A stretch of DNA of 15,149 bases from Planctomycetaceae bacterium (GTDB taxonomy: Bacteria > Planctomycetota > Planctomycetia > Pirellulales > PALSA-1355): contig SXHT01000076.1 in NCBI GenBank assembly GCA_005773095.1, positions 1 to 15,149 of the forward strand, in the 5' to 3' direction. A model generated the notes under the pieces. It did no database searches. It was not told the DNA's origin and saw nothing but the letters and a program-made list of their open reading frames with translations. This document shows, piece by piece, positions 6,409 through 14,872 of the stretch. Positions within the stretch are counted from its first letter, which is position 1; every line of letters begins with the position of its first letter. A program made the translations under genes and the position numbers.

Positions 6409-9400
6409 CTAGCGGGGCTTGCGGGCGGATTTCCCGAGCAATTTCTGAAAATCGGGATCCTTGCGCAGGGCGTCGAATTGCGCGTCGTTTTGAATCGCGT
6501 CGATATCAGTCCAGCCTGCTGAGATCGCCTCACCCAATGTCTGAATTGCATTACGCAGGCAGCTGCTTCGTTGCTCTTGTTGGGCAGCCGACGCCTCCGC
6601 GGACTTCGCCAGTTCAATCGCGGCTCGATAGAGTTGTTGCGGATCCGTCGGCCAAAGCGTTTTGCGTTCGAGGGAAAGGGCGATGGATTCGTCCAACCGC
6701 CCTGAATCGCGATCGAACTTTGCCCGATTGAAATAGTTATCGCTCAGATTCAGCCGGTATTGGACGACCTGCGGCGCGGCATTCAGCGCCGATCGCAGAA
6801 CTTCGGTCGCCTGCCCGGCTGCTTCGATCACCGCGTCGTGTCTGCCGAGCAGCCAAAGGGCAACCGATTGCTTGTCGAGCGCTGTCCCCAGCATGCTGCG
6901 ATATTTCAAATTATCGCTATGCTGGTCGGTCAATTTACGCGCGATGGAAACCACTTCTTGAAAGTGCTCGAGCGCTGCGTCGAGGTCGCTGCCGCCGAGC
7001 TCGAGCAGGCCAAGCATGTAGAGCGTTTCGGCGTAGACGTACTGGCATTCAACCGTCGCTGGATTTTCGCTCGCAACGGCCTGCTGGATTTCGACGGCAC
7101 GGCGGGCGGCGGCCGTTGCCTCGTCCATCCGTGCTAAAGCCCGGCAATCGACGGCGATGTTCAACAGGGCGTCGGCCAATCCCGTCTTGACCGCCACCGT
7201 GGCGGACGGATCCAGAGCCAACTGCTCGAAAATCTTCCGTGTTGCTTCGAAGGCCACCAGCGCGCGCGCCGGATCGCTGTTGGCGCGATACACGAGTCCG
7301 ATGTTCCTCTGCGTCTGAGCAAGGCCATCTTGCAGGGGGACATCTTGGGGGTTCTTTTCGGCAAGCGCGGTGTAACCGCGCAGTGCCCGCTCAAAACTGT
7401 CGAGCGACTCTGGCAGCGAACCCACGTCGAGCCGCGCCATGCCCAAGTGCAGCTCGTTGGAGGCCAGGTCCATTTGATAACGCTCGACCGTCGGATCGGC
7501 GGCCACCAACTGCTTGCGAATTGTACATGCTCGCGAATACCACTCCACCGCTTGCGACAATTCGGCCGTGCGTTGGCTGAGCCGGCCGATGTTCGCGTAG
7601 ATGGCGGCAACCTCCGACTGCAACTCCATGAGCAGCGGATTCTGCTGGGCAAGCTTTTCGGCAATCTCACGGGCCTGCTCGAACGACGCCAACGCATCTT
7701 GCGGCTGCCCGAGGTCCATCTGCATGTCGCCTCGTACTCGATGGGTCCAGGCCAACTCTCGGCGGAGGTCGATCACGTTTGGATTCTTATCGACAAGGGA
7801 TCGATAGGCTTCGATCGCCCGCTGATTTGCTTCGAGCGCACCGGCCAGGTCGTCCGCCTCTTTCTTGTAGAGCGCGAAATTGAAATAGCCCTGAGCGAGA
7901 TCGCGCTGGAAGACCGGCGAACCTGGATTTTCTCGGGCTAACCTGGCCCGCATCAGGTTCGCCTGCTCGAAGTTGCTTTCGGCCAGGTCGCGCTTACCTT
8001 GCCTGGCAAAAATAGTCGCCACGTTGTTGTGGCTGTTGGCGAGCTTGCGCTGTAGCAGAGCATCCTTGGGGATTCGATCGACGAGCCGCGCGCGGAGACG
8101 CCTGGCCTCGTCGAACCAGCGGAGCGACTCTGGAAGATTGCCCTGCTCCTGGTGGATACTCCCCAGGGCATTGCAAGTGTTCGCGCGCGCGGCAGTCAGT
8201 TCGAGCGAATCGGGCTGCTGTTTCGCCAGCGACTGCTGCAGGGCCAGTGACCGTTCCAGTGACGTTAGGGCCGCCTGCTTGCTGTCGATCTCGCCGGCAA
8301 TCAGCCCGAGGCGGTAGTAGGTTTCCGCGAGCTCGGCCCGCACGCTGGGATCGTTCTGCCGTTGTGAAATAAAGCCCTGGTAGTATTGCGAAGCCGCCTC
8401 GAGCAATTCCTTTCTGAGCGGCTGCAGGCCGGGGACATTGAGCAGCTTGTTTTCGCTGATCCGCGTGAAGAAATCGTCGACTGTCCGCCGGGCTTGCAGG
8501 AAGCTCTCTTCGGCGTTGTGCCGTGCGAGGGCCTCGTTGCGACGCGACTGATTAATCAGCAGACTGGCAACCACCGCCGTGATGGCCACGATGGATAGGC
8601 TCGCGGCCGCGGCTTGCGTAAAGGTCTTATGTCGGCGGGCCCATCGCAGACATCGTTCGCGCCACGGTTCTCGATAGGCCACCGTCGCTTCATCCGCCAA
8701 CCAATGCTCGATGTCATTGGCCAAGGCTCGCGCCGACGGATAGCGATTGTTCGGCGACAGCGCCATTGCCCGCATGCAGATCGCGTCCAGTGGTTTTGGC
8801 GCCTGACGATGGATCTCCCGCGGCGCCGCAAACTGACCTCGTTTCGCGCGCTCGATCATCAGGTCGATGTCGCAGTCTTCGATGGGTGGTCGGCCGGTCA
8901 GCAGCACGTAGAGCGTGGCCCCCAAGCTGTAGACGTCGCTCTCCGGACCCACCTGGTCTGATTGCCCCGAGGCCTGCTCGGGGCTCATGAAGCCAGGGGT
9001 GCCGATGGCCGTACCCATGCGCGTGCCACCGCCGGCCCTTCCGAACGCCGGCTGAAGTGGTCGCTCGTCAGTTCTCTCCTCAGAGCTGGCTTGATTAAGC
9101 AATTTGGCGAGTCCCCAATCGACGACCAGCGTCTCGCCGTATTTCCCCAGCATGATGTTCGCCGGTTTCAGGTCGCGATGCAGCACGCCTCGGCTGTGCG
9201 CGTAGTCGATCGCATTGCACACGTCGACGAAAGAACGCAGCAGCCGCCGCAATTCGAGCGCCCGCTCGCCCGGGCTTGTCTGTGACCAGTCGGTCTTGTG
9301 AAATCGATCGATGGTGGCCTCGAAGGCATCGCCTTGAATGAACCGCATGGCGTAATAGGGCCGACCATCGGGATAGCAGCCCAGTCCGTAGACCGGCACG

Positions 9401-10071
9401 ATTCCCGGATGTTCCAGGCTGCCTGTGATTTCTGCCTCGAGCAGGAACCTGGCGCGGCTTGCCTTGTGATTGGCATGTCGCGGCTGAATTTCCTTGAGTG
9501 CCACTTTACGGTTCAGCTCTTGATCCTGGGCTAAAAAGACTTCTCCCAGTCCGCCTTTGGCATGAGGCCGCAGAATGCGAAAGCGCAACCCAGTCGCCCC
9601 GCCCGCTTTCGTCGCGCGGCCAATCAACGCCGGCGTGGTTGAAGCATCACTCTCCAAGATCAACGTCTCCGTCCCCGGCGGCTGCCCCCGATCATTGGGT
9701 AGGGAACCACGAACATCCAGGGTGGCGACGACCTGGTCATGGTGCGTTGCTCCGAGAGGCAATTGCGAAACGGCAGCCTGCAGGTCTCGGTCTGCGATTT
9801 GAAGCAGCTCGTCCTTCAGCGAATCGACGATGGTAAAAGCGGCCAGCGACCGATCGACGAGGTTGCCGTATTGGGCCAGATGTTTTTCGACCAGCGTTAA
9901 TAGCGTGGCATGCGAACCCGCCGTGAGCGTACCTTGTTCCCATAAGATAGCGTCCAGCGGCCGCGACTTGTCTTTGACCCAGACCTCAAGCGCCGCGACC
10001 AGCCGCTTGCTGGTTACCAGATGACACTGCAGGGCCAGCACCCCGACGAGCAAGTTCCGTTGCGTATCCAT
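6409..10071 (-). CDS. Transmembrane Ser/Thr protein kinase with TPR tail
   Basis: A 1220-aa Hanks-type kinase. Residues 1-100 form a helical N-terminal region (NLLVGVLALQCHLV onward) that I recall from many planctomycete kinases. A linker precedes the kinase domain at about 164-458: glycine loop GGLGEVFLA (173-181), Lys193 in VALK, alpha-C Glu212, catalytic HRDLKPAN (298-305) with Asp300, DWG (318-320) in place of DFG, and GTPGFMSPEQ (357-366). All catalytic residues are present, so it should be active. A single membrane span lies at about 486-506 with basic residues on both sides. From about 575 to 1190 TPR-like helical pairs repeat (PSVRAELAETYYRLGLI, ARANTCNALGSIHQEQGN), ending in AQFDALRKDPDFQKLLG. 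The kinase is probably cytoplasmic; the topology of the TPR part is inferred. The ATG at 10071 is chosen because longer in-frame extensions cover the neighbouring gene; AGCAGGG lies about 9 nt upstream. Confidence 0.95.
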   Translation of the reverse strand: MDTQRNLLVGVLALQCHLVTSKRLVAALEVWVKDKSRPLDAILWEQGTLTAGSHATLLTLVEKHLAQYGNLVDRSLAAFTIVDSLKDELLQIADRDLQAAVSQLPLGATHHDQVVATLDVRGSLPNDRGQPPGTETLILESDASTTPALIGRATKAGGATGLRFRILRPHAKGGLGEVFLAQDQELNRKVALKEIQPRHANHKASRARFLLEAEITGSLEHPGIVPVYGLGCYPDGRPYYAMRFIQGDAFEATIDRFHKTDWSQTSPGERALELRRLLRSFVDVCNAIDYAHSRGVLHRDLKPANIMLGKYGETLVVDWGLAKLLNQASSEERTDERPLQPAFGRAGGGTRMGTAIGTPGFMSPEQASGQSDQVGPESDVYSLGATLYVLLTGRPPIEDCDIDLMIERAKRGQFAAPREIHRQAPKPLDAICMRAMALSPNNRYPSARALANDIEHWLADEATVAYREPWRERCLRWARRHKTFTQAAAASLSIVAITAVVASLLINQSRRNEALARHNAEESFLQARRTVDDFFTRISENKLLNVPGLQPLRKELLEAASQYYQGFISQRQNDPSVRAELAETYYRLGLIAGEIDSKQAALTSLERSLALQQSLAKQQPDSLELTAARANTCNALGSIHQEQGNLPESLRWFDEARRLRARLVDRIPKDALLQRKLANSHNNVATIFARQGKRDLAESNFEQANLMRARLARENPGSPVFQRDLAQGYFNFALYKKEADDLAGALEANQRAIEAYRSLVDKNPNVIDLRRELAWTHRVRGDMQMDLGQPQDALASFEQAREIAEKLAQQNPLLMELQSEVAAIYANIGRLSQRTAELSQAVEWYSRACTIRKQLVAADPTVERYQMDLASNELHLGMARLDVGSLPESLDSFERALRGYTALAEKNPQDVPLQDGLAQTQRNIGLVYRANSDPARALVAFEATRKIFEQLALDPSATVAVKTGLADALLNIAVDCRALARMDEATAAARRAVEIQQAVASENPATVECQYVYAETLYMLGLLELGGSDLDAALEHFQEVVSIARKLTDQHSDNLKYRSMLGTALDKQSVALWLLGRHDAVIEAAGQATEVLRSALNAAPQVVQYRLNLSDNYFNRAKFDRDSGRLDESIALSLERKTLWPTDPQQLYRAAIELAKSAEASAAQQEQRSSCLRNAIQTLGEAISAGWTDIDAIQNDAQFDALRKDPDFQKLLGKSARKPR

Positions 10072-10105
10072 CGACTCGAACCCTGCTAGCTTGCGTGATC
10101 GCCGC

Positions 10106-10861
10106 TCAATTCTGCTGCGCATCCAGCGGCACGAGTCGCCACTGGCCGTACGGGTTGAACATGGGAGCGCCTTTGGGAAAGCGGTCGTGCGGTTGCTGTT
10201 GGGCACGAAAGGTCGGCAGCACGGCGTCGCCGACCACATCGCCGTCGTGAATCGACTCCCCGCTGAATGCCGCGTAGCCCAGAAAGCTGTGGAGCGCTCG
10301 GTAGTCGTAGTCTTCATTGCCGGTGCGGGGAACAATCGCATCGCGGAAACCCAAGATCTGCATGCCGACGGAATAGAGTTTGTCTTCGGACCGCGCCGTG
10401 CCGACAAATGCCCAGTAGACGCCGCCGTTGTCGGCGCCGTCGTGCAATGCAAGCCAGTCCGTAGCGCCGTGGGCGACAGCGCTGTTATCAACGAACACAC
10501 CAGCCCCGCCGGCCGCGAGAATCGCCGCCCCAGCCGCCATCAACTGCCTGGCCGCCTCGATGCTTCCACAGCGGCCCGTCAGGCACAAGTTCAGTCGATA
10601 GTTTTCGATCTGCCGGCGCTCCTCTTCCGTCGGCAGCTTGAGACAGGAACTGGCGAACACGCCGGGAAACTTGTCGTCCGCTTCGAGCGCGGTCAAGTCA
10701 AACTCAGTCCCATCGGACAACGTGAAACGATCCTCCGAGAATCGGCAGCCGCTGGGCAATCGTTTCAGGAACTCCTCCGGCCCGGACCAGCAACCCGGGA
10801 TACGCAGAGTGACTTCCGGTGCAGTAATTTCGCGGCCATCGATGGTGCGCATCGGCGTCAT
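10106..10861 (-). CDS. DUF4261-like protein of unknown function
   Basis: A 251-aa cytoplasmic protein without signal peptide or membrane segment. The C-terminal half resembles DUF4261 as I recall it: a small-residue helix (LMAAGAAILAAGGAGVFVDN, 108-126), TDWLALHDGADNGGVYWAFVG, YSVGMQILGFRDAIV (163-177), and LHSFLGYAAFSGESIHDGDVVGD (190-212). The short N-terminal region (TAPEVTLRIPGCWSGPEEFLKRL) may be a separate piece. No catalytic residues can be named. The start is either MTPMRT at 10861 or MRTIDG at 10852; neither has a clear RBS. It lies 41 nt after the 501-aa gene and its stop is 34 nt before the kinase start, which suggests one transcript. The + strand open frame opposite is its shadow. 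Confidence 0.75.
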   Translation of the reverse strand: MTPMRTIDGREITAPEVTLRIPGCWSGPEEFLKRLPSGCRFSEDRFTLSDGTEFDLTALEADDKFPGVFASSCLKLPTEEERRQIENYRLNLCLTGRCGSIEAARQLMAAGAAILAAGGAGVFVDNSAVAHGATDWLALHDGADNGGVYWAFVGTARSEDKLYSVGMQILGFRDAIVPRTGNEDYDYRALHSFLGYAAFSGESIHDGDVVGDAVLPTFRAQQQPHDRFPKGAPMFNPYGQWRLVPLDAQQN

Positions 10862-10902
10862 TCTACGCTGCGAGAAAGTCAACGTCGAGCCGCAGGGGCG
10901 CC

Positions 10903-12408
10903 CTACGCCACGGCGGTGGGGCAGGCGATGAAGTTGCCGTGGTTCAGGCCGGTGACGACGGCGGGGCGTGTTGGCGCTTCCATTGTGGGGGTCGTCTTGC
11001 GGTAGCCGAAGAAGTTGCGGCGGCGGATGACTTCGGCGACTTCGGGCGGCACATGGTCGCACCACTGGGGATCGCCCGACTTGATCTGCTGGATCACGTC
11101 GCGCGAGAAGATCGAGAGGTAGGCCGGGTTGTAATTATCCAATTGCTCGATGCACCTCTTGTCGACCAGATGCTCGTACAGCTTTCGCAGCTCCGGGGCC
11201 ACTTGCAGGTTCTGGACGGTGGTGAGCTCGCCCGACTTCCGGTCCAGGAGCGGGTAGATGTACAGCTTCAGATCGTTCTTGAACAAGCGGCCGAACGATT
11301 CCAGGATGCCGCCGTCCAGTTGAGCGTAGTACTTTTCGTTGAACAGTTCGCCCAGGCTGCCGGCGCCCATCGTGATGCCGATCTTCTGCCGGGTGTGGCG
11401 GGCCAGATAGGCGGCCAGCCGGTAGTATTCGAAGTAATCGGAGATGATCACCGTCTTGCCGCAGGCGGCCAGCACATCGGCGCGGGCCAGAAAGTCGCGC
11501 AGGTCGATCTCGCCGCTGGCTTGTCCGCCGGCGGCTTGCAGATTATGCATCGTGATTTCCATCAGCGGCACGACCGACTCCTCGGTCACCCCGGGCTCGC
11601 GCGCGAACATCTCGTGTGCCGAGCGAAGCATATCGACGTTGACGTGCGTCACCGGACGAAAGCTGCCGCGCTCCACCAAAATCGGCTTCTTGTACAACAC
11701 CTCGGAAGGTTGCAGGACTTCTCCCGACGCCGAAAACATGGCTGCGCTGCTCAGGCCCAACTGCACCAGTCGCAGGCTCATCACGCGGTTATCCACGTGG
11801 CGGAAGGCGATGCCTGAGAACTCGATCATGTCGATCTCGATGCGCCGCGTGTTCAGGTTATCGAGCAGCGACTCGATAAGCATGTCGGGCTCATGGTTGA
11901 GAAAGAACGCCCCGTAGAGCAGGTTCACGCCGACGATGCCCAGGGCTTCCTGCTGCAGGGCGTTTTCGCTGTCGAGCATCCGCACATGGAGGATGATCTG
12001 GCTGTCCTGGTCGCGGGGATGCGCCTGGAACCGCACCCCCATCCAACCATGGCATTCGTTCGTCCCCTTGAAGTTGCGGGCCGAGACCGTGTCGGCAAAC
12101 ACAAAGAAGGCGGTGGTGTCGCCGCGGCTCTCGCGCAATCGGTTGAGGTTGAGCTCCTGCTCGTGGTCGAGCATCGACTCGAGCCGCTGCCGACAGACGT
12201 ACCGATCGCAGGGGCCGTAGATGGCATCGCTGACGGTCATGTCGTAGGCGGACATACTCTTGGCGATCGTGCCCGCGGCCCCACCCACGCGGAAGAACCA
12301 TCGCACGACTTCCTGGCCAGCGCCGATCTCGGCGAACGTGCCGTAGCGGCGTTGGTCGAGGTTTACGGCCAGCGCTTTGCGCTCGGTGTTCGGACGCTCG
12401 GTCGACAT
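10903..12408 (-). CDS. Conserved protein of unknown function (501 aa)
   Basis: A soluble 501-aa protein. The N-terminus carries RKALAVNLDQRRYGTFAEIG followed by AGQEVVRWFFRVGGAAGTIA and KSMSAYDMTVSDAIYG, a very distinctive stretch I associate with a family found in planctomycetes, cyanobacteria and others. Relatives carry inconsistent names in my memory (TonB-dependent receptor, nicotinate-nucleotide adenylyltransferase); I consider both unproven. The sequence has no signal peptide, no TonB plug or barrel features, and no obvious HxGH nucleotidyltransferase motif. Other notable segments are IDMIEFSGIAFRHVDNRVMS (193-212) and, near the C-terminus, KTVIISDYFEYYRLAAYLAR and IGITMGAGSLGELFNEKYYA, which look like core elements of an alpha/beta fold. 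It leads the possible three-gene set with the DUF4261-like protein and the kinase. ATG at 12408 is chosen; a GGAG lies somewhat far upstream, about 12-15 nt. Confidence 0.8.
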   Translation of the reverse strand: MSTERPNTERKALAVNLDQRRYGTFAEIGAGQEVVRWFFRVGGAAGTIAKSMSAYDMTVSDAIYGPCDRYVCRQRLESMLDHEQELNLNRLRESRGDTTAFFVFADTVSARNFKGTNECHGWMGVRFQAHPRDQDSQIILHVRMLDSENALQQEALGIVGVNLLYGAFFLNHEPDMLIESLLDNLNTRRIEIDMIEFSGIAFRHVDNRVMSLRLVQLGLSSAAMFSASGEVLQPSEVLYKKPILVERGSFRPVTHVNVDMLRSAHEMFAREPGVTEESVVPLMEITMHNLQAAGGQASGEIDLRDFLARADVLAACGKTVIISDYFEYYRLAAYLARHTRQKIGITMGAGSLGELFNEKYYAQLDGGILESFGRLFKNDLKLYIYPLLDRKSGELTTVQNLQVAPELRKLYEHLVDKRCIEQLDNYNPAYLSIFSRDVIQQIKSGDPQWCDHVPPEVAEVIRRRNFFGYRKTTPTMEAPTRPAVVTGLNHGNFIACPTAVA

Positions 12409-12537
12409 CGCAGTCGATGCTCCAGGTATGCGCGGGGGGTGAGGATTCGCTGTCGGTGGTATCGGCTGCGCAGAAAGGAGAAAAGAGCGAAAGTTTGCGG
12501 GCCACGCGGAGACCGGGGTTTCCGATCCGCTACAGTC

Positions 12538-12565
12538 GTTAGCCGTGGTGCAACCCGCTCGTCAA
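12538..12565 (-). promoter_or_regulatory. Possible sigma70-type promoter before the 501-aa gene
   Basis: On the - strand TTGACG (12565-12560) is followed after 16 nt by GCTAAC (12543-12538). The -35 box matches consensus at 5 of 6 positions but the -10 only at 3, so this is weak. It lies in the 203-nt gap between the pseudo-receiver stop and the 501-aa start, where a promoter for the downstream three genes would be expected. Confidence 0.2.
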
Positions 12566-12611
12566 GGGATGGGGCCGAGAAACTCCTACTCTCAATTCCA
12601 GCAGGCATCGG

Positions 12612-12983
12612 CTATTTAAGAAACCGGGCGAGCTTCTCGTGCGTTGCCGAGTGGTTGAATTCCAGCTTGCCGAAGCCGTATTCGGCGCCGGCTGCGACGG
12701 CTTGCTCCTGGTGCTCGGCGTAGTTGCTGATCAGCATCACCGGAGTCTTTGCCAGTTCCGCATCGGACTTGATCTGGCGGAGGACTTCGATGCCGTCGGT
12801 ATAGTCGCGGTCAAGCTTGCGGTTGATCAGCACCAGGTCGAAAGGCTGTTTGCGAAGCTGATCCAGCGTATCGTCCGGGCCATGAGCCTGAACAACTTCA
12901 GCGTCGAAGTTGCTGTTCACCAGCGCGCGGATCGCGGCGTGATCGGGGACGCAGTTGCCAACGTCAAGGAGGCGCTTAGGCAT
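12612..12983 (-). CDS. Pseudo-receiver (CheY-like) protein lacking the phospho-acceptor Asp
   Basis: A 123-aa single-domain protein with the receiver-fold layout: beta1 RLLDVGN (4-10), alpha1, beta3 FDLVLIN (48-54), IEVLRQI helix (65-71), beta4 TPVMLISNY (80-88), beta5 YGFGKLE (102-108) and a last helix. The usual phospho-acceptor Asp at the end of beta3 is Asn54 and the acidic pair after beta1 is replaced by Gly-Asn, while Ser86 and Lys106 remain at the switch positions. It therefore probably cannot be phosphorylated in the classical way and may act as a constitutive or protein-binding module. No output domain is present. It starts 67 nt after the propeller gene, with a strong terminator between, so it is probably transcribed separately. 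No obvious histidine kinase is nearby. I recall similar degenerate receivers in planctomycetes. Confidence 0.8.
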   Translation of the reverse strand: MPKRLLDVGNCVPDHAAIRALVNSNFDAEVVQAHGPDDTLDQLRKQPFDLVLINRKLDRDYTDGIEVLRQIKSDAELAKTPVMLISNYAEHQEQAVAAGAEYGFGKLEFNHSATHEKLARFLK

Positions 12984-13006
12984 GATGAAAATGTGGCAAT
13001 TTGCAA

Positions 13007-13038
13007 GAAAGCCCAGGGACGGCCGTCCCTGGGCTTTC
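13007..13038 (-). terminator. Hairpin terminator after the PQQ-like propeller gene
   Basis: A 32-nt perfect palindrome with a 14-bp stem (GAAAGCCCAGGGAC paired with its complement) around GGCC. It begins 11 nt after the stop codon of the propeller gene on the - strand. The distal arm ends in CTTTC followed by TTG, a modest T-rich tail. It separates the propeller gene from the pseudo-receiver gene. Confidence 0.7.
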
Positions 13039-13049
13039 GGTGAGCGAAT

Positions 13050-14771
13050 CTACTTTCCCTTGTTCTCAATCGCGAACAATTTATCTTTGTTGGTGATCCA
13101 CAAGATGCCGTTGGCGACGATCGGCGTGCTGTAGACACTGCTGCCCATATTGATTTCGGCTAGTGGCTGTTCGGGCCTGGCGGCCGATAACTCGAAGATG
13201 CTGATATCTCCGTCTTCGTCACCGATATAGACTTTTCCATCGGCAATAAGCGGTGAGGCCCAGCTTGCGGCCAGCATGTCGTAGGTCCAGTGAGGCTTGC
13301 CGGTGATTACGTCGAGGCAGTGGACGAGGCCACTAAAATCAGCGACCAGCAGCAGGCCATCTTTGATCGCCACGGTGCCGCAGGTTCGGTGCATGGTTTC
13401 TTCGAATTCCAGCTTTCCGTTGCCGTTGGTGTCCTGGCCTGGGTAATGCCAAATGGCGGCGCTATTGGGATTGGCGCGGGTCAGATCGCCATCGGACTCG
13501 ACGCAAGCCTGATTACGCTTGTGCGGGATCGGCTTTTGGGGGTCCTTGGTGTTGAAGACCAGTTCGGGGCTAACGTCGCCGCGTTTGGTGGGATCGATGC
13601 ACCAGAGGTGGCCGACGCCTTCGCCGTGCTCGGGGTCCTCGCCGACGCCGATGTAGACCAGGCCGTCGTGCACCACGGGCGTGGCGATCAGGTGGTTGCG
13701 ATCGGCGCGGCCGCCGAGCGTGTACTTGGATTTCTTGGGGTTGCAATCGAACTTCCAGAGCAGATGGGCCTTGCCGTCCTTGCCTTCCGCTTGGAACGAA
13801 TAGAGCCAGCCGTCGCCGCCGGCAAAGAGCACCTGATTGACGCCGCCCAGCGTGGCGTATGCAGGGCTTGACCATTGGCCGTGCAGCACATTGGTGCCGG
13901 GGGAGTTGTCGGTCCAAAGTACCTTGCCGGTGTTCTTATCCAAGCAGAGGAAGCTTGGAGCGGAGGGGGCCGGCAAGTTGATGTGGCCTTCATCGACGCC
14001 GTTCGAGGTGTTCACAAACAGCAAGTCGCCCGCGGCCGTGACCGAGCAGCTGCACATGTTGTGCTGCGAGACGCCAAGCTCCTTCATCATATCGAGTTCC
14101 CAGATGACGTCGGCTTCTTTTTCTTCCTCCCACTCAGCCTTGGCATCTTTTTTGAGCGCGGCTTCCTTTTCGTTGGTCAGGGGACCGTTGTTCCTGCCGT
14201 CGTGAAAGCCTTCGGTGTCGAGGCACTTTACCTCACCACGACTCGTGACAAACCAGAGCCGCTTGCCTTCCACGAGCGGTGCGCAGCAGATGCCTTGCAG
14301 GGGCCAGTCGTGGACGCGGCCGGTGGGCAGCTTCTCGCTGGAATGCTGCCAGAGGAATCTGCCGTCGGCTTCGCTGAAGCAGAGCAGCACTCCCAGATCG
14401 ATGCTTGATGGATAGCGCTTCAGGTAGCCGCCTCCGTTATTGGTGCCGACCCAGACTTTGCCATTCGCGACCACTGGGTTGCCATACGATTGTGAACCGA
14501 GCCTGGCGAACCACTTGATATTCCTGGCCTGGTCCTTCTTCCACTCGCCGGTCTTCGGATCGAACCCGCCGATGTTCCACTCGGCGGGAAGATTGCCGGC
14601 CTCGGGCGTATTGTTGCGCTGTGGACCGCCCCCCCATTGGGACCAATCCCCCGAAACGGCCTGGTCCCCCTTCTCGATCCTGGCGGCGATCGATTGGGCC
14701 TTCGGTTTGTCGGCGGCGAGCGCTGGAGTCGCCAACAGGGCGAGCATCAACAAGTGACCAATGGTTCGCAT
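13050..14771 (-). CDS. Secreted PQQ-like beta-propeller protein with EF-hand-like loop
   Basis: A 573-aa protein with a signal peptide MRTIGHLLMLALLATPALA, cleaved before ADKPK (about residue 19/20), so it is exported. The mature part is built of beta-propeller blades of the PQQ/BamB-like type: DWSQWGGGPQRNN, GNPVVANGKVWVGTNN, LICRDTGK-like turns such as LDKNTGKVLW, HGQWSSPAYATLGG, ATPVVHDGLVYIGVGED, WASPLIADGKVYIGDEDGD and YSTPIVANGILWITN. Between blades, residues 447-458 (DTNGNGKLEFEE) match a canonical 12-residue EF-hand calcium loop. No catalytic residues of quinoprotein dehydrogenases are evident, so a structural or binding role is as likely as an enzyme. ATG at 14771 is preferred over an upstream in-frame TTG at 14837 because it gives a proper signal peptide; no strong RBS is visible. 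The upstream neighbour is a related secreted protein, 81 nt away. Confidence 0.88.
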   Translation of the reverse strand: MRTIGHLLMLALLATPALAADKPKAQSIAARIEKGDQAVSGDWSQWGGGPQRNNTPEAGNLPAEWNIGGFDPKTGEWKKDQARNIKWFARLGSQSYGNPVVANGKVWVGTNNGGGYLKRYPSSIDLGVLLCFSEADGRFLWQHSSEKLPTGRVHDWPLQGICCAPLVEGKRLWFVTSRGEVKCLDTEGFHDGRNNGPLTNEKEAALKKDAKAEWEEEKEADVIWELDMMKELGVSQHNMCSCSVTAAGDLLFVNTSNGVDEGHINLPAPSAPSFLCLDKNTGKVLWTDNSPGTNVLHGQWSSPAYATLGGVNQVLFAGGDGWLYSFQAEGKDGKAHLLWKFDCNPKKSKYTLGGRADRNHLIATPVVHDGLVYIGVGEDPEHGEGVGHLWCIDPTKRGDVSPELVFNTKDPQKPIPHKRNQACVESDGDLTRANPNSAAIWHYPGQDTNGNGKLEFEETMHRTCGTVAIKDGLLLVADFSGLVHCLDVITGKPHWTYDMLAASWASPLIADGKVYIGDEDGDISIFELSAARPEQPLAEINMGSSVYSTPIVANGILWITNKDKLFAIENKGK

Positions 14772-14835
14772 GGTGACAAGCGCGGCGACCCGAGGGGTAC
14801 CCCGGCCCACGCGGATAAGTGTGAGATTAACGATC

Positions 14836-14872
14836 AAAAAATGGGGATTGCGTCACGTATTTGGCGTGACGC
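14836..14872 (-). terminator. Possible terminator overlapping a stop codon
   Basis: Perfect 8-bp inverted repeat GCGTCACG (14850-14857) and CGTGACGC (14865-14872) with a 7-nt loop. On the - strand it contains the end and stop codon of the LamG-like gene and is followed 8 nt later by six T residues (14841-14836). The gap before the T run makes it a weaker candidate than the one at 13007-13038. Confidence 0.4.

Noticed and set aside
10072..10500. In-frame upstream extension of the kinase to 10500 (143 more residues)
   Set aside because: It overlaps the DUF4261-like gene in another frame, and its translation is Arg/Thr/Ser-rich with no domain; MDTQRNLL at 10071 begins the recognisable N-terminal region and has an RBS-like AGGG.
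10091..11817. Two long + strand open frames (about 304 and 292 aa) opposite the DUF4261-like and 501-aa genes
   Set aside because: They are antisense shadows in GC-rich DNA without domain signals; the - strand frames carry the family-like motifs.
12471..12493. Purine-rich run on the + strand
   Set aside because: Short and in an intergenic gap; I see nothing to give it a function.
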